Origin: Osmia lignaria lignaria
Lineage: Eukaryota; Arthropoda; Insecta; Hymenoptera; Megachilidae
Assembly (NCBI RefSeq): GCF_051020975.1
Contig: NW_027478166.1
Coordinates: 13,393,501-13,457,500 of the forward strand
Direction of reading: 5' to 3'
Length of the DNA: 64,000 bases
Shown: one piece after another, positions 59,565 to 64,000 of the stretch
How the letters are laid out: each line of letters begins with the position of its first letter
Numbering within the stretch: the stretch's first letter is position 1
Notes under the pieces: generated by a model
The model's input: the letters and a program-made list of their open reading frames with translations, nothing else
What the model was told of the DNA's origin: nothing
The model's database searches: none
Program-made: the position numbers and the translations under genes

Positions 59565-62462
59565 TCAGATGCGTAGTTCTCGAGATATATCAAGATATTT
59601 AAAAGTTCCGAAGCCGCACCAACATAATAGAGATACAGAAACATCGTGGCCCCTTTCTTTGAGATAACTCTGCACTATTGCGAGCTGTGAATGCCACTTC
59701 CAGCTTAGCTGTGCAGAAGAAGATCAACAAGAAGAAGGAATATCTCGAAATATGTCCGTCAGGCCCCTTCCCTTGAGATAAATCTGCAAATATCTCGGAA
59801 ACCAAGCGAGCTATGGCAAAATGTTAAGAGACCTTATTTGTAGAGAATTAAGTTTCCTACTTTTTATGTTCTATGATATTTTTTGATCAGATGCGTAGTT
59901 CTCGAGATATATCAAGATATTTTAAAGTTCCGAAGCCGCACCAGCATAATAGAGATACAGAAACGCCGTGGCCCCTTTCTTTGAGATAACTCTGCACTCG
60001 TGCGAGCTGTAAATGCCACTTCCAGCTCAGCTGTGCAGAAGAAGAACAACAAGAAGAAGGAATATCTCGAAATATGTCCGTCAGGCCCCTTCCCTTGAGA
60101 TAAATCTGCAAATATCTCGGAAACGAAGCGAGCTATGGCAAAATGTTAAGAGACCTTATTTGTAGAGAATTAAGTTTCCTACTTTTTATGTTCTATGATA
60201 TTTTCTGATCAGATGCGTAGTTCTCGAGATATATCAAGATATTTAAAAGTTCCGAAGCCGCACCAACATAATAGAGATACAGAAACACCGTGGCCCCCTT
60301 CTTTGAGATAACTCTGCACTATTGCGAGCTGTAAATGCCACTTCCAGCTTAGCTGTGCAGAAGAAGAACAACAAGCAGAAGAAATATCTCGAAATATGTC
60401 CGTCAGGCCCCTTCCCTTGAGATAAATCTGCAAATATCTCGGAAACGAAGCGAGCTATGGCAAAATGTTAAGAGACCTTTTTTGTAGAGAATTAAGTTTC
60501 CTACTTTTTATGTTCTATGATATTTTTTGATCAGATGCGTAGTTCTCGAGATATATCAAGATATTTAAAAGTTTCGAAGCTGCACCAACATAATAGAGAT
60601 ACAGAAACACCGTGGCCCCTTTCTTTGAGATAACTCTGCACTATTGCGAGCTGCAAATGCCACTTCCAGCTTAGCTGTGCAGAAGAAGAACAACAAGAAG
60701 AAGAAATATCTCGAAATATGTCCGTCAGGCCCCTTCCCTTGAGATATATCTGCAAATATCTCGGAAACGAAGCGAGCTATGGCAAAATCTTAAGAGACCT
60801 TTTTTGTAGAGAATTATGTTTCCTACAATTTATGTTCTATGATATTTTTTGGTCAGAAGCGTAGTTTTCGAGATATATCGAGATATTTAAAAGTTCCGAA
60901 GCCGCACCAACATAATAGAGATACAGAAACACCGTGGCCCCTTTCTTTGAGATAACTCTGCACTAGTGCGAGCCGCAAATGCCACTTCCAGCTTAGCTGT
61001 GCAGAAGAAGAACAACAAGAAGAAGAAATATCTCGAAATATGTCCGTCAGGCCCCTTCCCTTGAGATAAATCTGCAAATATCTCGGAAACGAAGCGAGCT
61101 ATGGCAAAATGTTAAGAGACGTTTTTTGTAGAGAATTATGTTTCCTACAATTTAGGTTCTATGATATTTTTTGATCAGAAGCGTAGTTTTCGAGATATAT
61201 CGAGATATTTAAAAGTTCCGAAGCCGCACCAACATAATAGAGATACAGAAACACCGTGGCCCCTTTCTTTGAGATAACTCTGCACTAGTGCGAGCCGCCA
61301 ATGCCACTTCCAGTTTAGCTGTGCACAAGAAGAACAACAAGAAGAAGAAATATCTCGAAATATGTCCGTCAGGCCCGTTCCTTTGAGCTGAATCTGCAAA
61401 TATCTCGGAAACGAAGCGAGCTATGGCAAAATGTTAAGAGACGTTTTTTGTAGAGGATTATGTTTCCTACAAGTTATGTTCTATGATATTTTCTGATCAG
61501 ATGCGTAGTTCTCGAGATATATCAAGATATTTAAAAGTTCCGAAGCCGCACCAACATAATAGAGATACAGAAACACCGTGGCCCCCTTCTTTGAGATAAC
61601 TCTGCACTATTGCGAGCTGTAAATGCCACTTCCAGCTTAGCTGTGCAGAAGAAGAACAACAAGAAGAAGAAATATCTCGAAATATGTCCGTCAGGCCCCT
61701 TCCCTTGAGATAAATCTGCAAATATCTCGGAAACGAAGCGAGCTATGGCAAAATGTTAAGAGACCTTTTTTGTAGAGAATTAAGTTTCCTACTTTTTATG
61801 TTCTATGATATTTTTTGATCAGATGCGTAGTTCTCGAGATATATCAAGATATTTAAAAGTTTCGAAGCTGCACCAACATAATAGAGATACAGAAACACCG
61901 TGGCCCCTTTCTTTGAGATAACTCTGCACTATTGCGAGCTGCAAATGCCACTTCCAGCTTAGCTGTGCAGAAGAAGAACAACAAGAAGAAGAAATATCTC
62001 GAAATATGTCCGTCAGGCCCCTTCCCTTGAGATATATCTGCAAATATCTCGGAAACGAAGCGAGCTATGGCAAAATCTTAAGAGACCTTTTTTGTAGAGA
62101 ATTATGTTTCCTACAATTTGTGTTCTATGATATTTTTTGGTCAGAAGCGTAGTTTTCGAGATATATCGAGATATTTAAAAGTTCCGAAGCCGCACCAACA
62201 TAATAGAGATACAGAAACACCGTGGCCCCTTTCTTTGAGATAACTCTGCACTATTGCGAGCTGCAAATGCCACTTCCAGCTTAGCTGTGCAGAAGAAGAA
62301 CAACAAGAAGAAGAAATATCTCGAAATATGTCCGTCAGGCCCCTTCCCTTGAGATATATCTGCAAATATCTCGGAAACGAAGCGAGCTATGGCAAAATCT
62401 TAAGAGACCTTTTTTGTAGAGAATTATGTTTCCTACAATTTATGTTCTATGATATTTTTTGG
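59565..62462 (+). repeat. 9-monomer block, copy 1 (2898 bp)
   Basis: Nine 322-bp monomers that begin again at 62463. Shared markers are GCTGTGAATGCC, GGAAACCAAGCG, AAACGCCGTGG, CAGCTCAGCTG, ACAAGCAGAAG and AGTTTCGAAGCTGC with TTTTTTGGTCAG. Inside it, monomers 60209, 60531 and the start of 60853 recur at 61497, 61819 and 62141 (offset 1288), so a tetramer is nested in the 9-mer. The start of 61497 is another recombinant junction, with a class B upstream and a class A body. Confidence 0.87.
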
Positions 62463-64000
62463 TCAGAAGCGTAGTTTTCGAGATATATCGAGATATTTAA
62501 AAGTTCCGAAGCCGCACCAACATAATAGAGATACAGAAACACCGTGGCCCCTTTCTTTGAGATAACTCTGCACTATTGCGAGCTGTGAATGCCACTTCCA
62601 GCTTAGCTGTGCAGAAGAAGATCAACAAGAAGAAGGAATATCTCGAAATATGTCCGTCAGGCCCCTTCCCTTGAGATAAATCTGCAAATATCTCGGAAAC
62701 CAAGCGAGCTATGGCAAAATGTTAAGAGACCTTATTTGTAGAGAATTAAGTTTCCTACTTTTTATGTTCTATGATATTTTTTGATCAGATGCGTAGTTCT
62801 CGAGATATATCAAGATATTTTAAAGTTCCGAAGCCGCACCAGCATAATAGAGATACAGAAACGCCGTGGCCCCTTTCTTTGAGATAACTCTGCACTCGTG
62901 CGAGCTGTAAATGCCACTTCCAGCTCAGCTGTGCAGAAGAAGAACAACAAGAAGAAGGAATATCTCGAAATATGTCCGTCAGGCCCCTTCCCTTGAGATA
63001 AATCTGCAAATATCTCGGAAACGAAGCGAGCTATGGCAAAATGTTAAGAGACCTTATTTGTAGAGAATTAAGTTTCCTACTTTTTATGTTCTATGATATT
63101 TTCTGATCAGATGCGTAGTTCTCGAGATATATCAAGATATTTAAAAGTTCCGAAGCCGCACCAACATAATAGAGATACAGAAACACCGTGGCCCCCTTCT
63201 TTGAGATAACTCTGCACTATTGCGAGCTGTAAATGCCACTTCCAGCTTAGCTGTGCAGAAGAAGAACAACAAGCAGAAGAAATATCTCGAAATATGTCCG
63301 TCAGGCCCCTTCCCTTGAGATAAATCTGCAAATATCTCGGAAACGAAGCGAGCTATGGCAAAATGTTAAGAGACCTTTTTTGTAGAGAATTAAGTTTCCT
63401 ACTTTTTATGTTCTATGATATTTTTTGATCAGATGCGTAGTTCTCGAGATATATCAAGATATTTAAAAGTTTCGAAGCTGCACCAACATAATAGAGATAC
63501 AGAAACACCGTGGCCCCTTTCTTTGAGATAACTCTGCACTATTGCGAGCTGCAAATGCCACTTCCAGCTTAGCTGTGCAGAAGAAGAACAACAAGAAGAA
63601 GAAATATCTCGAAATATGTCCGTCAGGCCCCTTCCCTTGAGATATATCTGCAAATATCTCGGAAACGAAGCGAGCTATGGCAAAATCTTAAGAGACCTTT
63701 TTTGTAGAGAATTATGTTTCCTACAATTTATGTTCTATGATATTTTTTGGTCAGAAGCGTAGTTTTCGAGATATATCGAGATATTTAAAAGTTCCGAAGC
63801 CGCACCAACATAATAGAGATACAGAAACACCGTGGCCCCTTTCTTTGAGATAACTCTGCACTAGTGCGAGCCGCAAATGCCACTTCCAGCTTAGCTGTGC
63901 AGAAGAAGAACAACAAGAAGAAGAAATATCTCGAAATATGTCCGTCAGGCCCCTTCCCTTGAGATAAATCTGCAAATATCTCGGAAACGAAGCGAGCTAT
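62463..64000 (+). repeat. 9-monomer block, copy 2 (truncated by window end)
   Basis: This repeats 59565 onward at an offset of 2898 bp for nearly five monomers before the window ends. The monomer at 62463 is a hybrid: its start is class B with TTTTTTGGTCAG, like 60853 and 62141, while its 3' half carries GCTGTGAATGCC and GAAGATCAACAAG like 59565. The AGACATCGTGGCC-type change near 59641 of copy 1 (ACATCGTGG) is absent here. The array continues past 64000. Confidence 0.86.

Larger units (their letters stand above)
1..64000 (+). repeat. Satellite DNA array, 322-bp monomer, about 199 copies, head to tail
   Basis: Every part of the window aligns to one 322-bp monomer in the same orientation. Landmarks such as TGATCAGATGCGTAG and CAACATAATAGAGATACAG recur at 322-bp steps from the first lines to the last. 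Between 122 and 63751 the phase counts out exactly: 198 periods of 322 minus 127 bases, explained by 21 monomers of -3, five of -1, three of -15 and one of -14. No monomer is inverted and nothing is inserted between monomers. Neighbouring monomers differ by a limited set of shared variants rather than random changes, as expected under concerted evolution. The array enters and leaves the window mid-monomer. Satellites of this kind usually occupy centromeric or other constitutive heterochromatin; that location is inferred, not seen. The family and species are not recognised. Confidence 0.98.

Noticed and set aside
122..63975. About 170 minus-strand open frames of 70-84 codons, one per monomer
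   Set aside because: They are the same frame repeated by the satellite. All start at TTG with no in-frame ATG, there is no sign of promoter or splice context, and about 27 monomers carry stops or a frameshift. No recognisable protein domain is visible; serine- and cysteine-rich stretches simply translate the GAA/CAA tract.
1..64000. CRISPR array
   Set aside because: Repeats are regular, but the whole 322-bp period is conserved, with no unique spacers and no short direct repeat separated by variable sequence.
1..64000. CENP-B box
   Set aside because: I looked for the TTCG-four bases-A-two bases-CGGG pattern on both strands. The nearest sequence, around GCTTCGTTTCCGAG on the minus strand, lacks the required A and CGGG.
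1..64000. Hammerhead ribozyme, as found in some animal satellites
   Set aside because: No CTGATGA core followed by a stem and GAAA was seen on either strand. CTGATCA and CTGACGGA on the minus strand and TTGATGAG in a few monomers are near misses without the rest of the fold.
1..64000. Transposon, LTR or rDNA spacer inside the array
   Set aside because: No monomer is interrupted, no terminal inverted repeats or long terminal repeats flank any segment, no target-site duplication is visible, and no rRNA sequence is recognised.
1..64000. Simple dinucleosomal dimer of a 161-bp unit
   Set aside because: 322 is twice 161, but the internal similarity is at 114 bp, not 161, and the two halves of the monomer do not align along their length.
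1..64000. Assignment to a named insect or wasp satellite
   Set aside because: Satellites of about 320 bp are known in several groups, but length alone is no evidence and I do not recognise the sequence.

Overview
The whole 64 kb window is one uninterrupted satellite-DNA array. A 322-bp monomer is repeated head to tail on one strand about 199 times. The monomer phase can be followed from position 122 to 63751 with no break: 198 periods, whose only length changes are 21 monomers of 319 bp, five of 321 bp, three of 307 bp and one of 308 bp. I see no unique sequence, transposon, RNA gene or credible protein-coding gene, and the array runs off both ends of the window. A hand count over 361-682 gives 128 G+C in 322 bases (about 40 percent). 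Such an array points to eukaryotic constitutive heterochromatin, centromeric, pericentromeric or subtelomeric, probably from a long-read assembly. The species cannot be named: I do not recognise this satellite family. An animal such as an insect is plausible, but that is a guess.

Monomer anatomy, counted from the TCAG after a conserved T6 tract: a block that distinguishes two haplotype classes (A: TCAGATGCG with a CTCGAG palindrome; B: TCAGAAGCG with TTTTCGAG); a TTTAAA site; a block starting GGCCCCTTTCTTTGAGATAA; a GAA/CAA triplet tract; a second, diverged copy of the GGCCCC block 114 bp after the first, containing a GAGATAT/ATATCTC hairpin; then a T-tract-rich segment leading to the next monomer. 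The monomer is therefore itself partly an internal duplication.

Layout: 1-6561, trimer-based order with 966-bp spacing; 6562-9779, two copies of a 1609-bp pentamer; 9780-12999, loosely ordered monomers; 13000-16855, two copies of a 1928-bp hexamer; 16213-27784, two adjacent near-identical 5786-bp, 18-monomer blocks; 27785-35801, trimers and tetramers mixing 319- and 322-bp monomers; 35802-47328, dispersed block copies (offsets 4502 and 8644) around a 1595-bp pentamer array that carries the 307-bp deletion monomers; 47329-64000, 322-bp monomers only, with trimers, 1288-bp tetramers, a 5796-bp-offset duplication and a 2898-bp, 9-monomer repeat.

The notable content is this nested higher-order structure. 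Recombinant junctions, a conversion-like patch and a traceable deletion lineage show unequal exchange and conversion at work. The recurrent 74-codon antisense open frame is a by-product of homogeneity: it has no ATG and is broken by stops or a frameshift in about 27 monomers.
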